A DNA stretch of 64,000 bases from Pyrobaculum ferrireducens (GTDB lineage Archaea > Thermoproteota > Thermoprotei > Thermoproteales > Thermoproteaceae), in contig NC_016645.1 of NCBI RefSeq assembly GCF_000234805.1, positions 2,394,391-2,458,390 on the forward strand. The letters are read 5' to 3'. Below are positions 18,373 to 26,321 of the stretch, in pieces (position 1 is the first letter of the stretch; every line of letters starts with the position of its first letter). Made by a program: the position numbers and the translations under genes. The notes under the pieces were generated by a model. That model had not been told where the DNA came from. It saw only the letters and a program-made list of their open reading frames with translations, and made no database searches.

Positions 18373-18662
18373 GTCTCCCTCCCCCTGGTCATGGTGGACA
18401 TGTCTGTTTCCTTGGTCATGGTGTAGTTGCGGTATATCAAGGCGGCTAGTATAGAGGCCTCGGAGACGGAGATCATTACCAGTATCAAGACGCCGTAGAA
18501 GGCTAGGGTTGGGTCCACCGCCGAGGCCGGCGCCAGGGCGGCGAAGGCGCCCACAGTCACCAGTTCGAGTGAGATGAGTAGCCTCACCAAGTTTCGGGTC
18601 ACGGCTATGCTGTAGAGTCCGAGGAGTATCAGCACCACGCCTACCGCCACCGCGGGGGTCAT
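18369..18662 (-). CDS. nuoK: complex I subunit NuoK
   Basis: The 97-residue protein has three membrane helices, the normal NuoK size and topology. The second helix carries the conserved acidic residue (RLLISLELVTVGAFAAL) and the third another (VMISVSEASILAALI), both expected in the E-channel. The start overlaps the nuoJ stop as ATGA. The C-terminal tail (TKETDMSTMTRGRET) is polar. Confidence 0.92.
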   Translation of the reverse strand: MTPAVAVGVVLILLGLYSIAVTRNLVRLLISLELVTVGAFAALAPASAVDPTLAFYGVLILVMISVSEASILAALIYRNYTMTKETDMSTMTRGRET

Positions 18663-19084
18663 GTCCTCCTCCCCGTCTCGATGGCCACTACGAGAGAGGC
18701 GACGGCGACGCCTATCAGCATAACCACGGCGTTTAGAAGGTCAGGAGGCTGGGCGGGGGACGGCGCCCTCTGCGGCGCGGCGATGGCCAGCACGCCGAGG
18801 GCGGCGGCGGCGAGGGTGAAGAGGGTGGCTACGAGGAGGTAGCGGCCGGCCCACCTCTGGGTTCCTCCGTACATGGCGGCGGTGACTATGACGAGGAGCA
18901 TGACGGCGCCTATGTATATGACGAAGATTAGGAAGGCGGGGGCGAACTGGGCTAGGTAGGCGTAGTAGGCGCCTACGGCGCCCGCCGAGGCGGCGAGGCT
19001 CGTGGCTGAGTAGACGTTGTCGCGGGAGTAAACCGTTAGGATTCCGAAAAAGAGGGCGGCTGAGAGGATTATTATATCTATCAT
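18659..19084 (-). CDS. nuoJ: complex I subunit NuoJ
   Basis: The 141-residue protein has about five membrane helices. NVYSATSLAASAGAVGAYYAYLAQFAPAFLIFVIYIGAVMLLVIVTAAM-type sequence (quoted here in parts as YLAQFAPAFLIF and VIYIGAVMLLVI) is the NuoJ hallmark around TM3. It is the first gene of nuoJKMLN and has its own TATA box 20-28 nt before the ATG at 19084, although nuoI ends 256 nt upstream on the same strand. Confidence 0.9.
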   Translation of the reverse strand: MIDIIILSAALFFGILTVYSRDNVYSATSLAASAGAVGAYYAYLAQFAPAFLIFVIYIGAVMLLVIVTAAMYGGTQRWAGRYLLVATLFTLAAAALGVLAIAAPQRAPSPAQPPDLLNAVVMLIGVAVASLVVAIETGRRT

Positions 19085-19103
19085 GACGATTAGTAAAGAC
19101 GCG

Positions 19104-19112
19104 TTTTTAAAA
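19104..19112 (-). promoter_or_regulatory. TATA box for nuoJKMLN
   Basis: The minus strand reads ATTTTAAAA, about 20-28 nt before the nuoJ ATG. It indicates a second transcription start inside the complex I cluster. The rest of the 256-nt nuoI-nuoJ spacer is a very AT-rich block (about 19105-19245) followed by a GC-rich block (about 19246-19340) with no reading frame I would call. Confidence 0.55.
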
Positions 19113-19340
19113 TATTACCTCCATCGCCTTGCAGTGTATATTTACTGCCTTTTATATGTAAATTTATTTTATATTTATATATTCACATAAATAAGCTACA
19201 TAGATATTAAAATGAACATATTCCTAAAAACAAAAACATAAGAAAGCACGCCGCACCTAGGGGCTTAGATAACGCGGTACGTATTGCCGGGAGCGCCTCC
19301 CGCGGCTGGTGTGTGGACGGGGGTACGCGGGGGGTGGCGG

Positions 19341-19814
19341 TTACTCTAGTCTTACTTTTTTGGGTATGCCGCCTTCGTATTTTATTGCCACCTTGACGGA
19401 TTTGTAGGGTTCTTGGATTTTTGGGGGTTCGCGTTCCATGTCGGGGGTGTAGATCATCTCTTTGTAGTCGTAAAAGGCTAGTTCCTTTATGGGGGTTGGG
19501 TAGAGGGCGTCTGTGGGGCATATGTCGATGCAGAAGTGGCACATGATGCACCTGCCGTAGTCTATGCCGGGGTATCTCTTGGTGTTGGGGGCTGGGTACA
19601 TCTTGATGGCGTTGGTGGGGCATATCCTGGCGCAGAGCATGCACGAGGTGCACTTCTCTGTCCACAGGCCTATCCAGCCTCTCATCCTGGCGTATTCCAG
19701 CTTTTCGTATGGGTAGTATACGGTGATGCGCTCCGGCTTTATGAAGTTCCTGGCGGCTACCGCGAGGGCGTCTACAGTCGCCTTGACTATCGTGCTTAGC
19801 TTGGGGGTGCTCAT
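19341..19814 (-). CDS. nuoI: complex I iron-sulfur subunit NuoI
   Basis: The 157-residue protein has two ferredoxin-type cluster motifs, CTSCMLCARICP and CIMCHFCIDICP, each followed by Pro, for two [4Fe-4S] clusters (N6a/N6b). These pass electrons from the input side to NuoB. ATG 19814 overlaps the nuoH stop as ATGA and gives the standard NuoI length. The C-terminus is a charged extension (EPPKIQEPYKSVKVAIKYEG). With no NuoEFG here, reduced ferredoxin or another small carrier is the likely electron donor, as proposed for archaeal complex I. Confidence 0.95.
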   Translation of the reverse strand: MSTPKLSTIVKATVDALAVAARNFIKPERITVYYPYEKLEYARMRGWIGLWTEKCTSCMLCARICPTNAIKMYPAPNTKRYPGIDYGRCIMCHFCIDICPTDALYPTPIKELAFYDYKEMIYTPDMEREPPKIQEPYKSVKVAIKYEGGIPKKVRLE

Positions 19815-20842
19815 GGCGCCAGCCCGAGGACTCTTAGGGCGGCTGACCACGCCACTGCGGCTACTCCCAGCGCCAGGAGCCCGCGCCAGCCGAGGACGAG
19901 GGTGTGGTCCAGCCGGAGGACGGGCATGGCGGCTCTCAGGAAGGCGTAGAACAGCATGAGGGCCGTGGTTTTTGCCAGCACCCACGCGGCGAGTATGAGG
20001 TGGCCGATTATGTCGCGTGGCCAGGGCCCCGGCGTATAGCCCGGCAGGGCCCACCCGCCGAGGAAGAGCACCGTGGCGAGGAGGGAGTAGGAGAAGGTGG
20101 CGTAGTAGGTGCCGCCGGCGAAGGAGAGAACCAGAAACACGCCTCCGTAGTCGCTGTAGGGGCCCGTGGCTACGTCGCCTTCGTAGTCGGCTATTTCGAA
20201 GGGGAATCTGGCGGTGGCCATTGCGGCAGCTATTATGAAGACTAGGAAGGCCAGGGGGTTGAGCAACGCGCCTGTGAGGGCTGTCTGCTTGTTCACAATT
20301 TCCAGGGGGTTTAGGGTGCCGTATAGGAGGGCCATGGCGAGGAAGGAGAGGATGAGGGGTAGCTCGTAGGCGGCGACGAGCAGGGCTTCGCGGGCGGCGC
20401 CTATGTAGGCGAATTTGTTGTTGACGGACCACCCGATGATGACGATTGATATGGAGACTAGGAGGAGTATGACTAGGGAGAAGACAAGGCCGTATGGGAG
20501 GAGGGCGGGGTCTTTTATGAGTCTGAGATCTGGGGTTAGGGGCAGGAGTAGCGATGCGCCGAAGGCGAGGGTCACGAATATCGGGGGGCCCCATACGAAT
20601 AGTATTCTGTGGGCGCCGCGGGGGACTATCGGCTCGCTTATGATGAATTTGAAGGCGTCAGCCAGTAGCTGGAGGTAGCCGCCGAGCTGGGGGGAGACGT
20701 GGAGGGGACCCACCCGCATCTGGACCCTCGCGGCGGCTTTCCTCTCGAACCACACCACTGTCAGCAGTACGCCGCCCGACGCCGCGAAGAGTATTATAAA
20801 AAACCAGAGGCGGGGAGAGAGGATTAGGGACGAGAGATCCAT
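19811..20842 (-). CDS. nuoH: complex I membrane subunit NuoH
   Basis: The 343-residue protein has about eight membrane helices. ERKAAARVQMRVGPLHVSP (the ERK..GR.Q.R.GP motif, residues 33-51) and the loop RFPFEIADYEGDVATGPYSDYGG (in parts: FPFEIADYEGD, TGPYSDYGG) are the quinone-site signatures of NuoH. It is separated from nuoD by 79 nt and overlaps nuoI. An A/T-rich tract at about 20860-20870 may supply a promoter. Confidence 0.94.
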   Translation of the reverse strand: MDLSSLILSPRLWFFIILFAASGGVLLTVVWFERKAAARVQMRVGPLHVSPQLGGYLQLLADAFKFIISEPIVPRGAHRILFVWGPPIFVTLAFGASLLLPLTPDLRLIKDPALLPYGLVFSLVILLLVSISIVIIGWSVNNKFAYIGAAREALLVAAYELPLILSFLAMALLYGTLNPLEIVNKQTALTGALLNPLAFLVFIIAAAMATARFPFEIADYEGDVATGPYSDYGGVFLVLSFAGGTYYATFSYSLLATVLFLGGWALPGYTPGPWPRDIIGHLILAAWVLAKTTALMLFYAFLRAAMPVLRLDHTLVLGWRGLLALGVAAVAWSAALRVLGLAP

Positions 20843-20921
20843 AGCTCTACGAATTTGTCATTATTAATTTGTTGCCTCTCTCAGTTGCCGGCGTGGCGCC
20901 GCGGATCTCCATGCCGCGCCG

Positions 20922-22130
20922 TCACCGGTCCTGCTCTGGTGGGAAGTAGCCGAAGGATCCGTATATCGCTGGGAGGTCCATGAGGCGGGAGCCTATGAAT
21001 GCCTTGATCATGGCTCTGAGGTTTTGCCAAGAGGGTGTGGATATCCTCACCCTGTAGGGCTTCTCGGTGCCGTCGCCGAGTACGTGGAAGTAGTACCTCC
21101 CCCTGCCCCCCTCCGTGACGCCGGTGCCCTCTGCCTGTGGTAGCATTGTGGTGAAAAGGGCGCCTAGTCTAATGTACTCGTTGGCCTTCTCCCTCTGCTT
21201 GGGGGGCAGTCTGTGCAGTACCGCCTCACCGACTAGGGGGCCGTCTCTGGGGACTCTGTCCAGGGCCTGCCTTATGAGCCTGGCGCTTTGCCTAATTTCG
21301 CAGAGCCTCACCATCGTCCTGGCGAGGGAGTCCCCCCCGTCTTCTACGCAGACTTCCCACTCCAGCTCGTGGTACACGCCGTATTTATAGGCGCGGCGGG
21401 CGTCCCAGTCTATGCCGGAGCCCCTGGCGCCGGGGCCCGTGGCCATGAGCCTGGCGGCGTCCTCCTTGCTGAGGTAGCCGACGTCTCTGAGGCGGTAGTA
21501 ACCCACGGGGTTCTTGACGACAATTCTGACAAATTCATCCATCTTCTTTTCGAGGTAGTCGAGGAAGCCCCTGGTCTGTTCGTAGAAGGCGTCGGGGGGC
21601 GCGGTGCGGACTCCGCCGGGGAGGACCCAGGTGGGGGTGGTTCGGGAGCCCGAAACCATGGCCCACAGCTGTACTAAAAGCTCGCGCAGACCGAAGCCCC
21701 ACATGAAGCCTGTAGACGAACCTATCATAATGGCGTGGAGGCCGAGGTCGTATAGGTGGGTGGAGATGCGGCTGAGCTCCCCCATGATTACCCTTAGATA
21801 CTCGGCGCGGGGAGAGACGTCTAATTTGGAGAGCCTCTCTATGGCCATGGAGTAGGCCCAGGTGACGTTTATGGCGTCTGGAAGTGAGAGCCTCTCGAAG
21901 AGAGGTATGTTCTGAATCCAGTGCCGGGTCTCGCCGAGCTTTTCCATCGTCCTGTGCACATAGCCAGGGTCAGGCGTGACGTTTACCACGACGTCGCCGT
22001 CTACCTCGACGATGAGGCGGGTGTGGCCGCTGGTGGGGTGCTGAGGCCCCCAGAAAATGTCGAGAACACGGCGGCCCCCCTCGAGGCGCTCCTCTTTTAA
22101 CACAAGTCCGTACTCCTCGACCCTTATCAT
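20922..22130 (-). CDS. nuoD: complex I 49-kDa-type subunit NuoD
   Basis: From ATG 22130 the product is 402 residues, normal for NuoD. GPQHPTSGHTRLIVEVDGDVV near the N-terminus (read as GPQHPTSGHTRL), GYVHRTMEKL and SGFMWGFGLRELL-like helices mark the peripheral-arm quinone-site subunit. The N-terminal motif reads HPTSGH rather than the bacterial HPAAHG, a form I recall from other crenarchaea. ATG 22160 is an alternative, but the TATA-like GATAAATA lies 25 nt before 22130. No nuoC fusion is present; nuoA, nuoB and nuoC are absent from the window. Confidence 0.94.
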   Translation of the reverse strand: MIRVEEYGLVLKEERLEGGRRVLDIFWGPQHPTSGHTRLIVEVDGDVVVNVTPDPGYVHRTMEKLGETRHWIQNIPLFERLSLPDAINVTWAYSMAIERLSKLDVSPRAEYLRVIMGELSRISTHLYDLGLHAIMIGSSTGFMWGFGLRELLVQLWAMVSGSRTTPTWVLPGGVRTAPPDAFYEQTRGFLDYLEKKMDEFVRIVVKNPVGYYRLRDVGYLSKEDAARLMATGPGARGSGIDWDARRAYKYGVYHELEWEVCVEDGGDSLARTMVRLCEIRQSARLIRQALDRVPRDGPLVGEAVLHRLPPKQREKANEYIRLGALFTTMLPQAEGTGVTEGGRGRYYFHVLGDGTEKPYRVRISTPSWQNLRAMIKAFIGSRLMDLPAIYGSFGYFPPEQDR

Positions 22131-22149
22131 ATATGTAATGACAGTATGC

Positions 22150-22191
22150 CTATTTATCATATACGTTCCCGTAGGCGCCGCATGGCTTAAA
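22150..22191. promoter_or_regulatory. divergent promoters for nuoD and the GT2 gene
   Basis: The minus-strand element GATAAATA (about 22150-22158) is centred about 25 nt before the nuoD ATG at 22130. The plus-strand element CTTAAATC (22184-22191) is about 25-30 nt before ATG 22216. Because of this pair, the GT2 gene is called from 22216 rather than from earlier in-frame ATGs. Confidence 0.45.
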
Positions 22192-22215
22192 TCCCCCTGG
22201 GGCCGGCATCTGTTA

Positions 22216-23127
22216 ATGTGGATTTTTTGGATCTTTGTCGCCGCTGTCGTGGCATACGAGGTGGCGCATTTGGCGGCTGAGCTGAGAATTGGGGCGCCAA
22301 CCCGGGGCTCGTGCAGGGCGGTGGTGGTGGTGCCTACCCGCGGCGGTGGGAATCTGGCTAGGTTCGCCGGCCATGTCGACTACGTGGTTGTCGACGGGGC
22401 GGAGGCGGCGAGGGCGGCTGAGGCGGCGGGGCTGAGGTGGGTTGCTAATCGCTATGTGGAGCTCGGCAAGTCGGGGGCTTTGGCCACAGCGCTTGAGGTA
22501 ATCGACGCAGATCTCTATGTTTTTGTCGACGACGACGCGCATCCAGGGCCTTGGCTAGAGGCTCTTAGGGGTATGTGCGGGAGGTTCGCCACGGCATACC
22601 GCTGGGTTTTGGGGAGGCTTCAAAACGCCTTTTCGCTTGGAGGCCTCGACTGGATGGTATGGAGGCGCACGAGGTTTCTCTACGGCGGCGCCATGACGGT
22701 GCCCGGGGAGCGGAGGCGCGAAGCCGTGGTGGCACTCAAGAGGTGCCCCGTCGACGACATGGCTCTGACTAAAATAGCCGGCGACATCGCGGTGCTCCCC
22801 CTGCTGGTGCCTATGGACCCGGCGCCTCGGACGTGGGAGTTTTTCACAAGGCAGGCGGTGGCGGCGAGGCTGGGCAACCCCCTTCTCTGGGGGGTGGAGC
22901 TGGTTTACTACTGGGCGTGGGTGGCGGCGGCCCTCCTCTTCCCGCCCCTCTTCCTCCTGCACGCGGCGAGGACCGCGTTGCGGTCGCGGCGGGCGCTGGG
23001 GAGGGTGGACTGGGCGCAGGTACTTCTCTCGCCTCTGGAGAGGCCTCTGGAGGCTTTTGTATTCCTAGCCTCGGCGTTTAGGCGGTGTTTCAAGTGGGGA
23101 GCGAGGGAGTTCTGCGGCGGGTGCTAG
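22216..23127 (+). CDS. membrane-associated family 2 glycosyltransferase
   Basis: From ATG 22216 the product is 303 residues. An N-terminal membrane helix (MWIFWIFVAAVVAYEVAHLA) leads into a GT-A domain with VVVVPTRGGG, VDYVVVDGAE and the DxD motif VFVDDDAHPG near residue 105. A later VDDMALTK (catalytic-region Asp) and two C-terminal membrane helices resemble ceramide glucosyltransferase-like synthases. It probably builds a lipid-linked or extracellular polysaccharide at the membrane; donor and acceptor are unknown. It diverges from nuoD and is followed after 30 nt by folE. Confidence 0.75.
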   Translation: MWIFWIFVAAVVAYEVAHLAAELRIGAPTRGSCRAVVVVPTRGGGNLARFAGHVDYVVVDGAEAARAAEAAGLRWVANRYVELGKSGALATALEVIDADLYVFVDDDAHPGPWLEALRGMCGRFATAYRWVLGRLQNAFSLGGLDWMVWRRTRFLYGGAMTVPGERRREAVVALKRCPVDDMALTKIAGDIAVLPLLVPMDPAPRTWEFFTRQAVAARLGNPLLWGVELVYYWAWVAAALLFPPLFLLHAARTALRSRRALGRVDWAQVLLSPLERPLEAFVFLASAFRRCFKWGAREFCGGC

Positions 23128-23157
23128 TTTTAAATATGGCTAACGGGGGTGTGTGGC

Positions 23158-23721
23158 GTGATTACCGAGAAGAGGGCCAAGGCGAGGCCTGAGAAGGGCG
23201 TCGAGGACCTCCTTCTCCACCTCGGCGAGGACCTCTCCCGGCCGGGGGTGGCCAATACGCCTAGGCGCTTTGTGAAGGCTATGGAGGAGCTGACGCGGGG
23301 GCTTAGGGAGCCTCCCCCCGAGGTGGTCTTCTTCCCACTGGAATACGAGGCGCAGGTGGGGCCTGTGGTTATTGAGAATATAGGCGCCGTGTCTGTCTGC
23401 GAGCACCACCTACTCCCCATCCTCCTCCGGGTGTCGGTGGCGTACATCCCGGGGGACGGGGTGCCGGGGCTGAGCAAGGTTATTAAGCTTGTTAAGTGGG
23501 CCGCGGCGAGGCCAATTATGCAGGAGCGCTTCACCGAGTGGCTGGCCGATCTCTTAATGGAGAGGCTGAGGGCGCGGGCCGTCAAAGTTAGGGTGTGTGG
23601 AGTGCATATGTGCTCCTTCATCCGGGGTGCGAGGGACGAACACCACAACATGGTCACCGAGGCGAGGAGAGGCGACATCGACGTGAGGCTGAGCTGCCGC
23701 AGGCCCCTGTCTTGCAGATGA
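23158..23721 (+). CDS. folE: GTP cyclohydrolase I (FolE type IA)
   Basis: The enzyme converts GTP to 7,8-dihydroneopterin triphosphate. VANTPRRFVKAMEEL, the zinc-site VCEHHLLPI, GLSKVIKLVKWAAARPIMQERFT (in parts: GLSKVIKLV, QERFTEWLAD) and VCGVHMCSFIRG give all expected zinc ligands (Cys, His, Cys). GTG 23158 gives 187 residues; the TATA-like TTTTAAATA (23128-23136) is about 25 nt upstream, so the GTG at 23149 is less likely. The stop overlaps the ATG of the next gene (ATGA), coupling it to a reductase. Confidence 0.92.
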   Translation: MITEKRAKARPEKGVEDLLLHLGEDLSRPGVANTPRRFVKAMEELTRGLREPPPEVVFFPLEYEAQVGPVVIENIGAVSVCEHHLLPILLRVSVAYIPGDGVPGLSKVIKLVKWAAARPIMQERFTEWLADLLMERLRARAVKVRVCGVHMCSFIRGARDEHHNMVTEARRGDIDVRLSCRRPLSCR

Positions 23722-24392
23722 GGCTAGTCGTCACGGGGGCCAGCGGCGGCATAGGGGCGGCGCTGGTACGTATCGCCAAGTCCAGGGGGGACTTCACCGT
23801 CGGCATCTCGAGGCGGCCCTCCGAGGCAGACGTCCACCACAACTGCGACGTCCTCGACCTGGACTGCCTCAGAAAGGCGGCGGCTGAGGTGGGGCGGGTG
23901 GACGGCTTAGCTCTGATCCACGGCCACGGAGACCCGGGGCTGTGGGTCAAGCCGATTTCCGAGCTAGACGGAGACGACTTCCTCGACGTCTTCAGAGTTG
24001 ACGTGGTGGGCTCGTTTAACGTAGTGAAGGCCTTTCTCCCGGCCTTGTCGAGAGACGCCTCCGTGGTGTTTGTCTCCTCTACGCCGGGCCTCGTCGGCGA
24101 CAGCTACGGCATCCCCTACGCCGCGGCTAAGGGAGCCCTGATAGCGCTGGCTAGGAGCTTGGCTAAGGCGCTGGCCCCGGTGAGGGTAAACGCCGTGGCC
24201 TTCGGCCCAATCGCCACTAGGTGGACCACGTGGATTAGCAAGGAGGAGCTGGAGGGGTTCAGGGGGAGGACTTTGTTAAAGAGGCTGGGATCCCCCGAGG
24301 AGGCAGCTGAAGCTGTGTACTGGCTCCTCTCACCTGCCTCTAGCTACGTGACCGGCCATGTGCTAATCGTCGACGGCGGGGAGTCCCTTTGA
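23718..24392 (+). CDS. short-chain dehydrogenase/reductase, predicted pterin reductase
   Basis: The 224-residue protein is a classical SDR: TGASGGIG cofactor loop (residues 7-14), a Ser in VFVSSTPG, the catalytic YAAAK (Tyr near residue 136), and VNAVAFGPIATRW. It ends with the usual TGHVLIVDGG. ATG 23718 overlaps the folE stop as ATGA. This coupling suggests it acts on a pterin made from the FolE product, for instance as a dihydropterin or side-chain reductase (inference). Its last 53 nt overlap the convergent surface-protein gene, a long 3' overlap. Confidence 0.8.
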   Translation: MRLVVTGASGGIGAALVRIAKSRGDFTVGISRRPSEADVHHNCDVLDLDCLRKAAAEVGRVDGLALIHGHGDPGLWVKPISELDGDDFLDVFRVDVVGSFNVVKAFLPALSRDASVVFVSSTPGLVGDSYGIPYAAAKGALIALARSLAKALAPVRVNAVAFGPIATRWTTWISKEELEGFRGRTLLKRLGSPEEAAEAVYWLLSPASSYVTGHVLIVDGGESL

Positions 24393-25644
24393 CCACTATG
24401 TAGAGCGCCGCCGCGGCCATGACCGCCGCCACAGCCAGGAAGGCGTAGAGAGCGGGCCCCCCACCACCCGAAGCCGGGGTTTGTGTTACGGCTCCAGCGG
24501 CGGGGGGCTGGCCTATGACGAGCTGGGCAGTTAGCCCGGGGGTCAGCGTGATGGTGTACGTCAGGTTTCTATCTCCCATGTCTGCCACCACTGTGTAGGT
24601 GCCTGGGGGTAGCTCGACGCGTCTCGGCATGGTTGCGCTGGTGGTGTAGTTGCCCATAATATACACCCTCCTGGCTGGCTGTAGATATGTTATGACTAGA
24701 TACGCGTTTTCCACCGTGACTATCAGAGCCTCTGAGGGGTGGCTCGCGGCCACTGTAAAGGTCTTCTTCGCGAAGCCGGCGTCCACCGTGACGGTGTACG
24801 GGACGCCGGGTAGCACCCACAGCTCGGCTTGTCCTTTGTATACCTGCCCCGCGACCACCACAGCCCAGTCGTTTCTAACAGCTCCAAAGGAGTCCACCGC
24901 CCGGATTACTAACCTCGTGGCGTTTACCACGAGGGTGCTGTTGCAGAGGCTCCATGGGTTGAAGATGTATCTATACGGCTCGCCAGTGGGGGTGCGCACC
25001 TCGGTCGCGGCGGCCCCGGTGTAGTTAACCATTGGGAGCATGTATGTAACGACCTCCTCCGCGCCCGCGGCCACCGGAGTCCGCCCGCTGTATATCGCCA
25101 CCTCGGTGACGGGGGGTCTTGCCCTGAAGACACATGTCTTTACCAGCCCGAGTTTAACAAGGTCGACCTGGGGTTGCCATATTGTGGTTTTTACATGTAG
25201 TGGCTTGTCCAGTATATATTTCTCCACTTTTGTTATGTATATCTCCAACTGGTAGTTTATATTCCCCACCGGTATCGACAGCGCCAGCGTGTTGTTTGTG
25301 AAAGGTATCTCGAGGTCTGTGTAGGTGCCGTTTGCCAGCTTGGCCATCTTCACGACGAGGACTCCGCTCGCCGGCAACGGCCCTATGTCCAACGCGTCGA
25401 TATACCTCACGGTGGCGACGTCGTGTCCCGTGGCGTAGGTTTTCCAGACCAGTAGGTTGCGGAGGTATATCTCCACCTGGCTACCCGCGGGCACCTCCGC
25501 CACCCCCGTGGTGTTTGTGGCGGCACAACGCCCCGCGGCGCAGACGGTGGCGTTGGGGATGGGGTAGCCAAGGTCGTTCCTAACCTCTATGAGGGCTGCC
25601 AGCGCCATGGTTGCGAGGAGTATTATGTATACTGCCTGTCTCAC
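24340..25644 (-). CDS. secreted, C-terminally anchored surface protein
   Basis: The 434-residue protein has an N-terminal hydrophobic signal segment (AVYIILLATMALAAL), many N-x-S/T sites, a Gly-rich linker (TPASGGGG) and a C-terminal helix (YAFLAVAAVMAAAALYIVV) followed by RRRR. Around residues 247-305 it carries IRAVDSFGAVRNDWAVVV...GVPYTVTVDAGFAKKTF, the same module as the six repeats of the protein at 781-3282. The two are therefore related surface proteins. A TATA-like AATTAAAGG on the plus-strand reading (25667-25675) lies about 25 nt before its start. Function unknown. Confidence 0.75.
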   Translation of the reverse strand: MRQAVYIILLATMALAALIEVRNDLGYPIPNATVCAAGRCAATNTTGVAEVPAGSQVEIYLRNLLVWKTYATGHDVATVRYIDALDIGPLPASGVLVVKMAKLANGTYTDLEIPFTNNTLALSIPVGNINYQLEIYITKVEKYILDKPLHVKTTIWQPQVDLVKLGLVKTCVFRARPPVTEVAIYSGRTPVAAGAEEVVTYMLPMVNYTGAAATEVRTPTGEPYRYIFNPWSLCNSTLVVNATRLVIRAVDSFGAVRNDWAVVVAGQVYKGQAELWVLPGVPYTVTVDAGFAKKTFTVAASHPSEALIVTVENAYLVITYLQPARRVYIMGNYTTSATMPRRVELPPGTYTVVADMGDRNLTYTITLTPGLTAQLVIGQPPAAGAVTQTPASGGGGPALYAFLAVAAVMAAAALYIVVKGTPRRRRLAHGRSRS

Positions 25645-25810
25645 GGCTGGGGGGTTTGGCTGGTAATTAAAGGTTGGCCAGCTTTACATTAGGAATGAAA
25701 GATTTATATATAGACCCTCTAGGGGCTGTGGGTTTTGTATACGCCGTATTCCTCGCCGTTGCTCTTAACTAAATAAATACAGTTGATTAATGCTTTGAAT
25801 TTAGCGATAC

Positions 25811-25820
25811 ATTTATATAT
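25811..25820 (+). promoter_or_regulatory. TATA box for the Lrp-like regulator
   Basis: TTTATATATC is centred about 25 nt before the ATG at 25841, a strong leaderless promoter. Confidence 0.6.
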
Positions 25821-25840
25821 CTCAAATTCTCTGGATTACT

Positions 25841-26311
25841 ATGACAGAGGAAGTAAAGCTTACAGACAGGCAGTACCAATTGCTAAACCACCTGCTCCAG
25901 AGGGCACAGCCAATGAGGGTTTACACCGTGTATGGAGACCAGGACGAGATTGCCAGAGAGCTGGGAATGACCAGGCAGGCCCTTGCGATACATCTGAAGA
26001 GGCTTAAGGAGCTTGGGCTTGTAAGGACGGGGAGGGAGTTTGTGGACATCACAGAGAAGGCTGTGAAGCTCCTGAAGGGGCAGTCCAGCGACGTGATTAT
26101 CCTGGTGAAGATTGAGCCTAAGTACCGAGACAAGGTGTACGACGCCACCAAGAAGCTACCTATTGAGAAGGCTCTGAGGCTCGCGGGGGACTACGACCTC
26201 GCCGTGATTACCCAGGAGACTGTGTTAGACAAGGTGCTAGACTCCATAAACAACATGGAGGGCGTTAAGGAGACTAAGACGTTTATATCAATCGGCGCTG
26301 TAAAAGAGTAA
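25841..26311 (+). CDS. Lrp/AsnC-like transcription regulator
   Basis: The 156-residue protein has an N-terminal winged helix-turn-helix (EIARELGMTRQALAIHLKRLKELGLV, in parts; residues about 35-62) and a C-terminal alpha/beta domain (IILVKIEPKYRDKVYD, YDLAVITQE, MEGVKETKTFISIGAV) that fits the RAM/ACT-type ligand-binding domain of Lrp family proteins. It is likely a DNA-binding dimer or octamer responding to a small molecule. No effector can be named. It is monocistronic and convergent with the next gene at 11 nt. Confidence 0.82.
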   Translation: MTEEVKLTDRQYQLLNHLLQRAQPMRVYTVYGDQDEIARELGMTRQALAIHLKRLKELGLVRTGREFVDITEKAVKLLKGQSSDVIILVKIEPKYRDKVYDATKKLPIEKALRLAGDYDLAVITQETVLDKVLDSINNMEGVKETKTFISIGAVKE

Positions 26312-26321
26312 ATTTTTTACA

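Noticed and set aside
19085-19340. Possible gene in the nuoI-nuoJ spacer
   Set aside because: The only long frame runs into nuoI in a wrong frame and has a shadow-like composition; AT-rich DNA there is better explained as promoter region.
13824-22130. Long open frames antisense to the nuo genes
   Set aside because: They are Arg/Pro/His-rich shadows produced by GC-rich codons of the real genes and lack promoters and family motifs.
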